DNA of 64,000 nucleotides, taken from Sophora flavescens (Eukaryota; Streptophyta; Magnoliopsida; Fabales; Fabaceae). The position numbers and the translations under genes were made by a program. The stretch's first letter is position 1. Each line of letters begins with the position of its first letter. Of the stretch, positions 1 to 10,377 are shown one piece after another. The notes beneath the pieces were generated by a model, which did not search any database, had not been told where the DNA came from, and was given only the letters and a program-made list of their open reading frames with translations. The DNA is taken from assembly GCA_030762895.1 (NCBI GenBank), contig CM061063.1, forward strand, positions 78,179,836 to 78,243,835. Direction: 5' to 3'.

Positions 1-39
1 TCTTTTTAAAAAAAATAGTTTTTAAAAAAAAAAATTATA

Positions 40-495
40 AATAACTTTTTTGGTTAAGTATGTGTAAATATCTGGTGAATCGGGTACAAATATCTAGTGA
101 ATTCAGTTCATTATCTGGTGAATGAGTTTTTTTGAGAAATAATTTTTTTGGTTAAGTATGTGCAAATATATGGTGAATTAGGTATAAATATCTGGTGAAT
201 TCAGTTCATTATCTGGTGAATAGGTTTTTTTGAGAAATATTTTTTTTTGGTTAAATATGTGCAAATATATGGTGAATCAGGTATAAATATCTGGTGAATT
301 CAGTTCATTATCTGGTGAATGTGTTTTTTTTTTATAAATAAATTTTTTGGTTAAGTATGTGTAAATATCTGGTGAATGGGTTTTTTTGAGAAATAAATTT
401 TTTGGTTAAGTATGTGCAAATATCTGGTGAATCATGTACAAATATGTGAATTCAGTGCATTATCTGGTGAATGGGTTTTTTTTAGAAATAAAAGT
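40..495. repeat. Imperfect ~100-bp tandem repeat (minisatellite)
   Basis: About five head-to-tail units each contain 'ttggttaagtatgtg', several copies of the short motif 'tatctggtgaat', 'attcagttcatt' and a T-rich linker. The fourth unit is shorter by roughly half. No coding potential is seen. It resembles an LTR or UTR minisatellite, but no flanking element was recognised. Confidence 0.8.
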
Positions 496-678
496 TTTAT
501 TTTTTTAAAAAGTCTAAATTAAAAAAAAAAAAAAAAAAGTGGTGCTACAGTAGCACTACAGTAGCAACATGATGTCGCATATGATGTGCAAATCTGTGTC
601 AAATTAGCACAGTTCTAATAAAATGGTCGAGGAGTGAAAAAATAAAGGAAAGCTTACGTCAAAATAATACTGTATATT

Positions 679-681
<3 letters not shown>

Positions 682-735
<54 letters not shown>
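682..735. repeat. (AT)n microsatellite
   Basis: An uninterrupted AT dinucleotide run in noncoding AT-rich DNA. Nothing else is seen between it and the next element at about 950. Confidence 0.95.
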
Positions 736-739
<4 letters not shown>

Positions 740-951
740 TCTAATTTAAACAATTTTTAAGTTCTAAATATTTTTTTCTCTCTACATAATGTAAGCGCGG
801 ATAATTTAGCAAAAATTAAAAACATGAAATGTGAAAATTTCCTTATTTTATATTCCATGTCTTCTCTCGAAACTCATTAAAGACCATCTTGAAGTCCTAG
901 CAAAATACCTTCCGTCCAAAATCCAAATCACATATGATCTTAGCATTAAGA

Positions 952-1196
952 TAGTGTTTGGTACAAGTTTTATTCTAGAGAATGTTGGTATAAGAATAAA
1001 GTTTTTCCATATTTGTTACAAGTTTTAAAAATTTATTCTCAGGCATAAAGTATTTCCGGGAATAAAATTAATGAATAATAATTATGAACTTGGGAAAACT
1101 TTATTCTCATGTGTGAAGGTGGGATAACTTTATTCCCAGGAATCACATTCAAATATAGTTTACCTGGGAATAAAATATTTCAGATACCAAACGCTA
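952..1196. mobile_element. Small hAT-like MITE
   Basis: The ends are 12-bp inverted repeats, TAGTGTTTGGTA at 952 and the complement of TAGCGTTTGGTA ending at 1196, with one mismatch. The 245-bp interior is AT-rich and noncoding, with repeated 'gggaataaa' motifs. Terminal TAGNG is typical of hAT-derived MITEs. No clean 8-bp target duplication was found, so the family call is tentative. Confidence 0.5.
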
Positions 1197-1701
1197 CGTA
1201 AAAAATGTGAAAAGCAATGTCTATTTTTGTATGCCGGAAAGCTTACGTCAAAATAATACTGTATATTATTTGAAGCAATTATAATTATATTTATCTTCAT
1301 GTTCTGTAGTTTTTTTTTTTTACAAAAATGTTCTGTAGTGTTTGGTTTGGTATTTTATAGCATATAGGGTTTTGAAATTTCCAATTAGGGATAAAACAAG
1401 AAGAAAAGAGTGTAAGGTTGATGTATCTGTGAAAAAAGATTTGAAAAAAAAAATTGAATGGATAATAAATTATTCATTCGTCAAAAAATATTATTCATTC
1501 CTTTTGTTAATTTTGGAATGGATGATAAGTGATTCACTTGCTTTTTTCTGTTTGATCCAATGGATTAAAAAACTATAGAATGGACCACTAACCATCCATT
1601 AACAAGAACAATCCAATCCATTTAAATTATTATTTTTTAATTATTGGATTGTTATGATGGATTTTGTTATGGATGAACCAGATGGATAATTGATCCACAT
1701 A
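1197..1701. other. AT-rich intergenic DNA, no gene seen
   Basis: AT-rich noncoding sequence. It includes a second copy (1237-1268) of a 32-bp string also found at 647-679, and an open frame at 1342-1578 whose low-complexity Lys/Ile/Phe composition does not resemble a protein. Confidence 0.6.
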
Positions 1702-2112
1702 TTTTTTTTTGCCAGCCCTAAACACCCCCATAACATCCTCACTGATACATAAGCCTGATAAAGGAGGAATACTATCCAAAACTAAACATTTAAAAGAATG
1801 TGAATGCCTCGAGTTTGCAAGAAGATCAGCATATTTATTTGCTTTTCTATAGATATGGACTATCAAAGTATGCCAATCAGGCAGGCGAACGAGACGAAGC
1901 ACCTCATATAAAAGAAGCACCTCATATTAAAGAGGTTGCAAGAACTTGTTTGTATAACAACCTAACTGCACAAAATTCACCACCACATGTGAATCCATCT
2001 CAAATATGACATCTATAACTGGAGGCTCCTGCAAGTTTGATCCCCAAGTTCCATTTCTTAGTTGTAATTTCCAGATTATTATCCTAAAACAAAAATGTAC
2101 TAAGAACAACAT
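1702..2112 (-). pseudogene. 3' end of an L1-type LINE (RNase H domain relic)
   Basis: Read on the minus strand, two frames give pieces of a plant LINE C-terminal RNase H domain: 'FEMDSHVVVNFVQ' near 2010-1970 and 'HIYRKANKYADLLAN' near 1850-1810. A frameshift lies between them, beside a 17-bp tandem duplication around 1900-1935. The coding end is followed by an A-tail (T9 on the plus strand at 1702-1710), marking the true 3' end. The rest of ORF2 is absent, so it is a 5'-truncated, dead copy. Confidence 0.7.
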
Positions 2113-2283
2113 GTGATTTCAAGAAAGAGGTACCAAGCATAGTTAATAACAAAGTCTGTTTTACAAAATTTCAGATAATATATCATCAAAATTATCATTA
2201 CTATCATATTCACCAATATAATTGATTTCCTCATCTTGAGAAGAATCAAAACTCTCACATTCCCTTACTCTTAGCCATTTCAA
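2113..2283 (-). other. Short acidic open stretch, unassigned
   Basis: On the minus strand there is a short readable acidic peptide rich in Asp/Glu/Asn/Ser, ending at a stop near 2170. It could be the C-terminus of a decayed transposase or host exon. I do not recognise it. Confidence 0.2.
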
Positions 2284-2595
2284 CAAAATTTAGTTCTTGA
2301 AATGATAATAACAAAATAATGAAATATGAAATTGTGTTAGAAAATTCAAGTTTTATAACAAAATATTAAGGTATTAAGATGTGATATTTACATAACTAAA
2401 TATTTACTTAACTATTTATTAGTTCAAACAATAACTTTGTTGTTAATTGATGTTTATTTTATTTTGTTTATATTTTTTTTAATTGAGGTATATCAGTTTA
2501 ATGAATCTATTAATATTTTGTTATCAAACATAGATTTCCTAGCATAATTTCATATTTCATTATTTTGTTATTATCATTTCAAGAACTGAATTTTG
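2284..2595. mobile_element. Foldback MITE with ~100-bp inverted arms
   Basis: Positions 2284-2385 and 2495-2595 are inverted copies. The outer ~45 bp, around 'ttcttgaaatgataataac', are nearly identical, and the similarity decays inward past 'ataacaaaatatta'. The ~110-bp centre is AT-rich. No protein is encoded. Target duplications could not be defined. Confidence 0.75.
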
Positions 2596-2815
2596 TCTCT
2601 CAAATTTATCTATTTTATTTAATTATAATGCTAAACAATAATTTTTCTCACTAATTTTTATTTTTCATTTTATTATTAATATTATTTTAAATAGTGAGTT
2701 TTTTTCTCTTATATTCATATTTTGTTATTTTATTATCATGTCAAACAATTTTTTTCCCTAAATTTCATCATCTGTCATCTCATTACAATTTATTTTATAT
2801 AGTCACCTTTTTACT

Positions 2816-2985
2816 TTAGGGACCTAATTGAAAATTTTATATCAGTTCAGGGATCCAATTAGAAATTTTTTAGTTTATGGACCCAATTGAAAATTTTATA
2901 TAAGTTCAAGGACCTAATTAGAAATATTTTTAGTTCGGGGACCTAATTCAAAATTTCAAAATAGTTCAGGGACCAACCCAATAAT
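2816..2985. repeat. ~36-bp minisatellite ('ggacctaattgaaaatt')
   Basis: About five tandem units of the type 'ggacc(c/t)aatt(g/a)aaaatt' followed by 'agttcaggg'. This kind of array is common in noncoding parts of plant retroelements and MITEs. The flanks 2596-2815 and 2986-3489 are AT-rich with no gene seen. Confidence 0.7.
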
Positions 2986-3588
2986 TAGACCTTATTATTA
3001 TTATTTTTCTGCCTAATTATTATGTCTACAAAATTTTATTTTTATATTTCACCTGATTTGATTTTCCTTTTATGTTTGAATTTTTATGCATAATAAATAC
3101 ATAAAAGATACATTATATTTAATCCCCATTTTTCCCCTTCTCGCTCCCTCTTACGCATCCTAAACGAAGAGAAAACATTCACAATCTTCGTTGCCACCGC
3201 AAATCCTTCGGATAAGGTTGGGCTAAGGTTGCACCACCTATATTTTGCACCACCCATATGTGGCAAATTTTGGACCAATTAAATTGTCATATGGGTTTGG
3301 TCAAAATTTCAAATTTTCTAGTTGTATTATCTGTAGTCAAACTATATGAATATAGTGTATTGTAGTATAGTATATGTACTCTTTGTATTCGCAAATCTAA
3401 CCCATATTAAAATAATGTTTTTTGATTAAAAAAACTGATTATATTATAAAATAATATTTTAATATGAATTAAAATGTGGGAATCCTGCCTATGTTGTGCT
3501 TTGTGAACGAGTGTGGGTAAAGAAGCTAGTTCACGAGAGTAGGATTCGCTTTGGAACTTAGAATATAGGCACACTTACATGTAAATCA

Positions 3589-4465
3589 ATGGAAATAGTT
3601 GACACTATGATTAGGAGGAGGATCAATTTCATGTGCATACAAGAAACTAAGTGGGTGAGAGAAAAGACAAAAGAATTAGACTCTTCGAGTTTTAAGCTTT
3701 GGTACACTGGCAAAGTAAAATCGAGAAATGGGGTGGGCATAATTATGGATAAATATTGGAAGAATGATATTGTGGATGTAAAAAGGGTTGGAGATAGGAT
3801 CATTGCCCTAAAATTTGTAGTGAAACAAGACACCTTTAATGTGATTAGTGCTTACGTACCTCAGGTAGAGTTAGAAGAACACTTCAAGGTAAAATTTTGG
3901 GAGGATTTAGAAGGCCTAATTCAGGAAATACCGCTAGGTGAAAATATTTTCTTAGGAGGGGATCTAAATGGGCATGTAAGGGGGGCACCTAGAGGTTACG
4001 ACGGTTTGCATGGGGGATATGGCCTAGGGGAGGTAAATGGTGAGGGTAAGTCTATTCTGGACTTTTCATCTGCTTTCGATCTTATTATAGCCAATACCTG
4101 TTTTAGGAAACGTGAGGAGCATCTTATCACGTACAAAAGTGGGGTGACAAGCTCTCAAAAAGATTTTTCTTATTAGGAGATCGGATAGAAAGATTTGCTT
4201 GAACTGTAAAATCATACCTGGAGAGAGCTTGGCTACCCAACATAGAGTCTTGGTTATGGATGTAAGAGTTAAGAGGAGTGTGAAGAGAAGAGGCCACGAA
4301 AAGGTTTCAAGGATCAAGTGGTGGCAACTGAACGGTGAAAAACAAAGGATCTTCCAACACAAGGTTTTGGAGGGAGGGTTTTGGGAGGCAAATGGAAGTG
4401 TAAATGATATGTGGGACATGATGGCCAAGGGGATTAGGAAGGTAGCTATAGAGACGCTTGGTTAA
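3589..4465 (+). pseudogene. RTE LINE endonuclease domain
   Basis: The frame from 3589 shows AP-endonuclease-like blocks: 'FMCIQETKW' (metal-binding Glu), 'ISAYVPQ' and 'FLGGDLNGHV' (catalytic Asp-Asn). Upstream, the conserved 'GTWNIGTL' block is readable, but its Trp codon is TAG near 3570. A frameshift near 4150 moves the reading to a frame continuing to a stop at 4465. In RTE elements this domain nicks the genomic target for target-primed reverse transcription. Here it cannot give a full protein. Confidence 0.85.
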
Positions 4466-4600
4466 TCAAGAGGATTCGAACCTAGGGGTAAAGAATCCTG
4501 GTGGTGGGATGAAAGTGTGCAAGCTAAGGTTCGGGTTAAAAGGAAATGTTTTAAAGTTTGGTCTTTATGTAAAAATGCTGAAAATTGAGAAAATTATAAG

Positions 4601-6395
4601 GTGGCTAAAAAAGAGACCAAGAAGGCAGTGAGCGAAGCTAGAACTAAATATTTTGACGGGTTGTACCAATCCTTAGGCACCAAAGATGGTGAGAAATCTA
4701 TTTATAGGCTTGCTAAAAATAGGGAAAGAAATACAAGAGACTTGGACCAAGTGAAGTGTATTAAGAATGAAGAAGGTAGAGTTTTGGTTAAGGAACAAGA
4801 TATTAAAGATAGATGGAAGAATTATTTCCACAAGTTATTTAATGAAGGATTTGAAGTTTTATCATGCTCACGGGTGCTTGACATCAGAGAGGAGGACCAA
4901 AATTACACTTTTTAATTGTAGAATCCAAGAATATGAGGTAAAATAAGCTTTGAGAAGGATGGATAATGGCAAGGCAGTTGGACCGGACAATATACCTGTG
5001 GAGGTATGGAAGAGTCTCGGAAGTAGAGGCATTAGTTGGCTCACGAAGTTTTTTAATTAGATTATGAGGTCAAAGAAAATACCGGACGATTGGAGGAGAT
5101 GCACTTTAGTTCCGATTTACAAGAATAAGGGAGATATACAAAATTGCACAAATTATAGGGGGATTAAGCGTATGAGTCATACTATGAAGCTATGGGAAAG
5201 GGTGCTTGAACGGAGACTAAGAAAAGAAACCAAAATCACCGACAACCAATTTGGTTTTATGCCCGGGAGGTCGACCATCGAAGCAATTTATTTGCTACGA
5301 CAAGTGATGAAACAATATCGAAGGGATCAAAAAGATTTACACATGGCCTTCATTAATTTGGAGAAAGCGTATGATAGGGTGTCAAGAGAGGTTTTGTGGA
5401 AAGCCCTAGAAAAGAAAGGTGTTCGGATTGCCTATATTCGAGCTATCAAGGATATGTATGAGGGGGCCACGACTAGTGTGAGAACGCAGGGTGGAGCCGC
5501 AGAAGATTTCCCAATAACCATAGGTCTGCACCAAGGGTCATATTTAAGCCCCTATCTTTTTACCTTGGTCTTGGATGTACTTATGGATCACATTCAAGAG
5601 CCAGCACCGCGATGCATGCTTTTCACAGATGATATAGTTCTAGTTGGAGAGTCGAGAGATGATATAAATGGAAGGTTGGAGACTTGGAGACAAGCTTTAG
5701 AAGCACATAGCTTTCGTTTGAGTAGAAGCAAGACGGAGTATATGGAATGTAAGTTTAGCAAAAGGTGAAACACCTCTAGCTTAGAGGTGAAAGTTGGAGA
5801 CCACAACATACCACAAGTCACATGGTTTAAATATCTTGGGTCTATTATACAAAATGACGGAGAAATTGAGGGAGATGTAAACCATCAGATTCAATCAGGG
5901 TGGTCGAAATGGAGGAAGGCTTCGGGTTTTTTGTGTGATAAAAAGGTACCTTTTAAGCTAAAGGGAAAATTTTACCGTACAGCTATTAGACCCGCGATGT
6001 TGTATGGGACGGAGTGTTGGGCGGTAAAAAATCAACACGAGAGTAAAATCAATGTAGCAGAGATGAGAATGTTGCGCTGGATGAGCGGAAAAACTAGACG
6101 TGATAGGATTAGGAATGAAAGCATTAGAGAGAGAGTTAGGGTATCACCTATTGTAGAAAAGATGGTTGAATCTCGACTTAGGTGGTTTGGGCATGTATGG
6201 AGGAGACCTTTAGATTCTGTAGTAAGGAGAGTGGACCAGGTGGAGGGCAATCCAATAGCTAGAGGCAGATGTAGGCCAAGAAAAACTATAGGAGAAACTA
6301 TTAAGAAAGATTTGGAGGCCAATGATTTAACTATTAACATAATTCATGATAGAACATTATGGCACCGTATGATCCATGTAGCCGACCCCACCTAG
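4601..6395 (+). pseudogene. RTE LINE reverse transcriptase and C-terminal domain
   Basis: The segment 4601-4915 is the pre-RT linker. After a frameshift, 'KAVGPDNIPVEVWK' (about 4970) opens the RT. The frame 5064-5768 carries fingers/palm blocks: 'FGFMPGRSTIEAI', 'LEKAYDRV', 'GLHQGSYLSPYLF' and the active-site box as 'FTDDI' (usual FADD). An in-frame TGA at 5766-5768 interrupts a C-terminal region that continues in the same frame, 5787-6395, with 'VTWFKYLGSIIQNDGEIE' and 'LRWFGHVWRRP'. The protein ends ADPT. It would copy the element RNA; it is inactive as read. Confidence 0.88.
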
Positions 6396-6403
6396 TGGGA
6401 TAA

Positions 6404-6594
6404 GGCTTTGTTGTTGTCGTTGTTGTCGTTGTTGTTGTTGTTGTTGTCGTCGTCGTTGTTGTTGTCGTTGTTGTTGTTGTCGTTGTTGTTGTTGTCGTCG
6501 TTGTTGTTGTCGTTGTCATCGTTGTCGTTGTTGTTGTTGTCATTGTCGTTGTCGTTGTCGTTGTCGTTGCCGTTGTCGTTGTCTTGTTGTTGTT
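6404..6594 (+). repeat. (TTG/TCG)n tail of the RTE element
   Basis: About 190 bp of TTG trinucleotides interspersed with TCG begins 9 bp after the ORF stop. Open frames inside it (poly-Thr or poly-Leu/Ser) are artefacts of the repeat. Such short-unit tails are the normal 3' end of plant RTE elements. Confidence 0.9.
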
Positions 6595-6599
6595 TTCTC

Positions 6600-7490
6600 T
6601 GATGCTTCTAATAGCAAATCAGAGGTTGAATTATTGTAAGCTCTTTGATTATATCTTTTCTAAATTTATTTTTTATTTGTTTTTGGCTTTTACAGATTGA
6701 ATTATTTAAACTTAAAAACAATCTCTAGGGAAACAAAATGTTTGTAACATACAGTTTTTTTTAATCTTCTGTTTACTATTAAATTGATACTGCATCAGGA
6801 AACCAACTTGTTATTTATGTGCTATTTAATTTACAAGAAAATTCTAAAAATGGCAAACTTGCTGTTAGTTTGAACTGTCTTTGAAACATTTTTTATAATA
6901 TTTCTTATAATCTAGATCATCCTTGCTGCTATTATAAGTTGTATCTTATTGTCAATTTTTAATTCCTTAAAGTTGATCAATTCCCATTTTTCTGTAAGGC
7001 TAAGAATGATGTTTATGTTTAATTATGTTCGATTTCACGTTTAAATCTTCTTAGGATTAGTTTCATGGCATGTGGATCTAAATACAATCTTTTCGGGAAG
7101 CAACCTGGTAAGAACTTGATACAATTTTTCGTTTCTTAAATGCATTGCTTGTTTTCTTTTGTAGGACTTTGAAAGGATTTTAAAAAAACCCTGCTGCACG
7201 CTAAGTGGTTAATCATTGCTACACTGGATATCTTCTCTTTACAATGAAATCAGGATCAGGCTTTACTTTTTGAAGTGTCATCTCCCAGCTTGGCTGCTTC
7301 TTAGTGCTGAATACTTAAGACATTTGGCAGTATTCTTATTTGCGTGATTTATGTTAGTTAGAAAGTTTAGCTTGTTAATGCTTTGTGCTAAAAACTTGTT
7401 TCTTTCCATTGCTCACTCTCATTATGGATCTATGGGATAATGTACTGGGGCTGCATCACGTGTTTCAAGTTAGGGGATATTTTGTGTTGT
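6600..7490 (+). repeat. Unit A: orphan 3' flank of an F-box unit
   Basis: Blocks here match the 3' flanks of the F-box copies. Examples are 'ggaaaccaacttgttat' (6797; also in B at about 11570 and inverted in C at about 17150), 'ggattagtttcatggca' (7055; B about 11792) and 'gcttcttagtgctgaa' (7300; B about 11980). The block at 7405-7480 matches the inverted C flank at 16555-16625. No F-box coding sequence remains; the upstream part was lost or replaced where the RTE element lies. Orientation is plus. Confidence 0.75.
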
Positions 7491-7582
7491 CTATTTGCCA
7501 GTCATTTGTGATCGAGGTGGTATTTGGAAGAGCTTATTTAAGCTCCTTTTGACTTATCTGATGACATAAGCTCTTATCTGAT

Positions 7583-7690
7583 GACATAGCTGGCCAACTG
7601 GACAAAGCACATAACTTACTTCAAGCAAGATGCTGCATCATGGGGAGCTCTACTGGGTGCAAGCAGGATCCACGGCAATCCAGAAAAGGC
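7583..7690 (+). pseudogene. PPR-protein fragment
   Basis: 'DIAGQLDKAHNLLQA' (7583 onward) followed, after a frameshift, by 'DAASWGALLGASRIHGNPE' (7629-7685) is the hallmark junction of the last repeats and E motif of plant pentatricopeptide-repeat proteins (organelle RNA-binding factors). Only about 36 residues are recognisable, with a shift in the middle, and stops follow. This is a dead fragment, probably carried in by duplication or retroposition. Confidence 0.6.
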
Positions 7691-7941
7691 TCAATTGCTA
7701 ACAAAGAACACTACACGGATTTGGGATTTACCATTTTGCCAATGGTCATTGTTATGAAGGAGCGTGACATGAAGGCATAAGCAAGGTTATGGTGTGATAC
7801 CTTTCAAAATGGTGACTAAAGATGTGGAAAATGGGATGCTGGCCAGTGCCTCTGTTAGTTGTTCCAGTTCAGTCGAGCATGTGAAGACACTAGAAGAAAG
7901 TTATATTCTTGTGGGTGTATTTGAAGTCTTTTATTGTAATA

Positions 7942-8109
7942 CTATAACATAGAAAGAGTAGCAACTTGCTTCTGTGTAATTACCACCATTTTCTTGCATG
8001 TTCTTGTAATGACTGAGTTTAAATGCTATAACATAGAAAGAGTAGCAACTTGCTTCTGTGTAATTACCACCATTGTCTTGTATGTTCTTGTAATGACTGA
8101 GTTTGAATG
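7942..8109. repeat. Two-copy 84-bp tandem duplication
   Basis: The unit starting 'ctataacatagaaagagtag' occurs at 7942-8025 and 8026-8109 with about three differences, and a few bases of a third copy follow. Noncoding; possibly a former 3' UTR of the preceding PPR-like fragment. Confidence 0.9.
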
Positions 8110-8304
8110 CTATATAATTTTAGGTGGAAGTTGAGTCCAAAAATGAAACAATCCATTAACATTAAAATGATTTGGCAAAGTATAAGCTGAGTTTGATTAA
8201 CAAAATAACAAAGTATAAGTTGAGTTTTATTAACAAAATAAAAGTGGGTTTCATAATCAAAATAAAAGCTATAAAAGTAACAAAGTTTCAACGCTAAATC
8301 CATG

Positions 8305-8570
8305 ATAGCAAGTTAAACTTCTCCTCATTCATGACAGCAATTTAAAACTGAAGTCTTCAACCAAGTCAGCAAGTTATTTATGCAAAGAAGTCTTCATATA
8401 TGACAGCAAGTTAAACTACTCCTCCTCATCCATGACAGCACAGCAAATCCATGACAGCACAGCAAGTTAAACTCCTCCTCATCCATGACATCAAATACAT
8501 GACAACACAGCAAGTTAAACTTCTCTTCCATGACAGCAAATCTCTAACAGCAAGTTACTTATGCAGAGAA
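8305..8570. repeat. Local array of 'catgacagcaagttaaact' units
   Basis: Repeated variants of 'catgacagca' and 'gcaagttaaact' alternate with 'ctcctcatc'. They form an irregular minisatellite between the PPR fragment and the FAR1-related relic. No gene is seen. Confidence 0.7.
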
Positions 8571-8692
8571 GTCTTCATATAAAAATGTCAACAAATCCTA
8601 TGTAAACAAGAACCTGTCAAATTAAAAATCTTATTATATTATAGTAAATCTCCAAAGATAGAAATGCAATAATATGGATTCTTACCAAAAAA

Positions 8693-9547
8693 TTAGGAAG
8701 ATGACTTTGTGGGACAATTACGACTATCATGATATGTATATTTCTTACAAGCTTTACGAAGAGTAATTTTTTCGACAAATGCCATCAGCCCAAAACACGT
8801 ATTTCAGTCTCCCTTCATTGTCGACCTCATAATCATAGTAAAATGAATGGTTCATCTCAAGCTTTCTCCTAAAATTATCAATAAACATATGTGCATCTGA
8901 GTCTTTGACCAATTCTTTCAAATCCCTTGAATAATTTTGGAAATCTCTTTGTGTGCATCCTATATTGTCATAACTCCCAACCTGCTCTTTCAACAAATGA
9001 TAAACTTTTGAAGTCCCCACATTAGCCTTGTTGCAGGAAAATGATAAATGCTTATGAACATTGTTTACGCTCCTTGCCGATCTTAACAATTGCTTCTTTC
9101 TAGGTGTGACTAATGCATGTGCATGACCTTCATGAAACTTTGTAACTTCATATTTACCTTCTGCTGTCCTCCTGAATACAATCATATCATTACATCCCTC
9201 CCTTGTTAGTTTTCTTTTCCTACCTTTAGGCAAACTATTTTCATCAAGCATCAATTCAGGCAGTGCTATCTTCTTCTCAACTTTGAAACCTTCTTTTGAA
9301 CAAATAAAATATTTCCATTTCACACCATTTTTATCTTTTGTTTCAAATGAATTGCGCACACTGAAACCAGCAAACATGTGCATACCTTATAAAAGTTTCC
9401 TCCTTCATCTAAAGTATCAAATACCTTGTCAATTAAGGGTTTGAATTGTTCATCGCACATAGGAGTCCACTCCTGTATTGTGTTCACTTGATCATTGACG
9501 CCTTTTGACTGTGTAGCTAAATCAAATTCATTATCACCCATCTCCAT
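8693..9547 (-). pseudogene. FAR1-related (FRS) gene, frameshifted and internally deleted
   Basis: The probable start is the ATG at 9547 (MEMGDNEF), giving the acidic N-terminus and 'FKPLIDKVFDTL' of the FAR1 DNA-binding region. Two small shifts near 9375-9387 lead into the long frame to 8754 with 'AGFSVRNSFETKDKNG', 'REGCNDMIVFRR' and 'KFHEGHAHALV' (the WRKY-GCM1-like zinc-binding fold), then 'GCTQRDFQNYSRDL' and 'HSFYYDYEVDNEGRL', the start of the MULE-type transposase domain. At 'GICRKNYS' the sequence jumps, in another frame, to 'CKKYTYHDSRNCP' and a stop at 8693, which looks like the C-terminal zinc knuckle. The MULE core and SWIM region are therefore missing. FRS proteins are transcription factors domesticated from Mutator-like transposases. 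This copy is not functional as read. Confidence 0.72.
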
Positions 9548-9549
9548 AC

Positions 9550-9989
9550 AAATATTCCTAAAAAAACATTGTAATGAAATACTGAAGTGGGTAAAAAGAA
9601 AAGAATTAATAAAACGTGTCCGTTTCACATAACAACAACCATACCCCTATGCCAAACAAATTATAACAAGTCAAAAAATCAAATATTATATGTAAATAAA
9701 ATATTGTATCAGGAATAAAGACATATATCAGCAAATTCTCAAGGATGTGAGGTGTGCCTGACTTGTGGATAAAAAGAAAAGCAAGTAGGTGAATATTATA
9801 TGTATATAGGTTGAATTATGTGAAAGCAATTAGGTGGAGGTTAAATATCAAATATGGTTCGCTGAACATAAATAACTCACTTGCAATACAGAGACGTTGA
9901 ACTGGATGAATATAGGACACAAATAGCAGTGATGTATAGAGACGTTGAAGGTGAATAATGGAAGAAAAATGACTCAGCTGCACAATGAA
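9550..9989. other. AT-rich intergenic DNA
   Basis: No recognisable gene. It separates the FRS relic from the duplicated 5' flank of F-box copy B, which starts near 9990. Confidence 0.5.
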
Positions 9990-10242
9990 CATATTTAACC
10001 CTAGAAGCTATTAAATAATAAACAATTTTTTTGGTTGACAAAATTAAATAATAAACTAATAAGATTCCTGCACTCCAAAGTCCAAATATCTCCCAAGACG
10101 CCAGTGTGTGTGGTATATATTTCACTATTTCAGCATTATTTCTTTGATTCTTTCTTCAGTATAGTCCAACCCATTTCCCGAACCCATTATCTCCTGTTTT
10201 GGCCCATAAGCTTTATTTTCAAAGTGGGGCTCACTTCTTCAT

Positions 10243-10248
10243 TATAAA
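10243..10248 (+). promoter_or_regulatory. Candidate TATA box of F-box copy B
   Basis: 'tataaa' lies 130 bp upstream of the copy B start. The same block, including 'ggtttgtagcttcctctcc', is conserved in inverted orientation upstream of copy C (TATA complement at 19867-19872). It is followed by a pyrimidine-rich leader, as in a plant 5' UTR. Confidence 0.45.
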
Positions 10249-10377
10249 GGTTTGTAGCTTCCTCTCCTGTCTCCATCTTTTCTTTGCCTTCTGCAACTTG
10301 AGGCGGCGCCAAACCCTCACTATTCCTATTAACAATTTCCTCTCGTAGCGAGTCTCCTTGATTTCAATAGACAATCA

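Larger units (their letters stand above)
3490..6594 (+). mobile_element. RTE-type non-LTR retrotransposon (LINE), decayed
   Basis: A nearly complete but mutated RTE-clade element: apurinic endonuclease, linker, reverse transcriptase, a C-terminal region ending in the sequence ADPT-stop, and then a trinucleotide tail. The 5' border is placed near 3490, just upstream of readable endonuclease sequence. Several stops and frameshifts (3570, ~4150, 4464, 4588, ~4915, ~5058, 5766) make it inactive. It sits immediately upstream of the unit A flank. RTE elements typically lack ORF1 and a poly(A) tail and end in short tandem repeats, as seen here. Confidence 0.88.

Noticed and set aside
40..495. Regular repeats that might suggest a CRISPR array
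   Set aside because: Repeats are ~100 bp head-to-tail units without unique spacers, in a plant nuclear context.
831..1028. 65-codon plus frame
   Set aside because: Runs into the hAT-like MITE at 952 and has no recognisable features.
6334..6602. Poly-Thr and poly-Leu/Ser open frames
   Set aside because: Translation of the TTG/TCG tail of the RTE element, no protein.
8064..8303. Minus frame of 79 codons
   Set aside because: AT-rich low-complexity sequence with no family resemblance, overlapping a tandem duplication.
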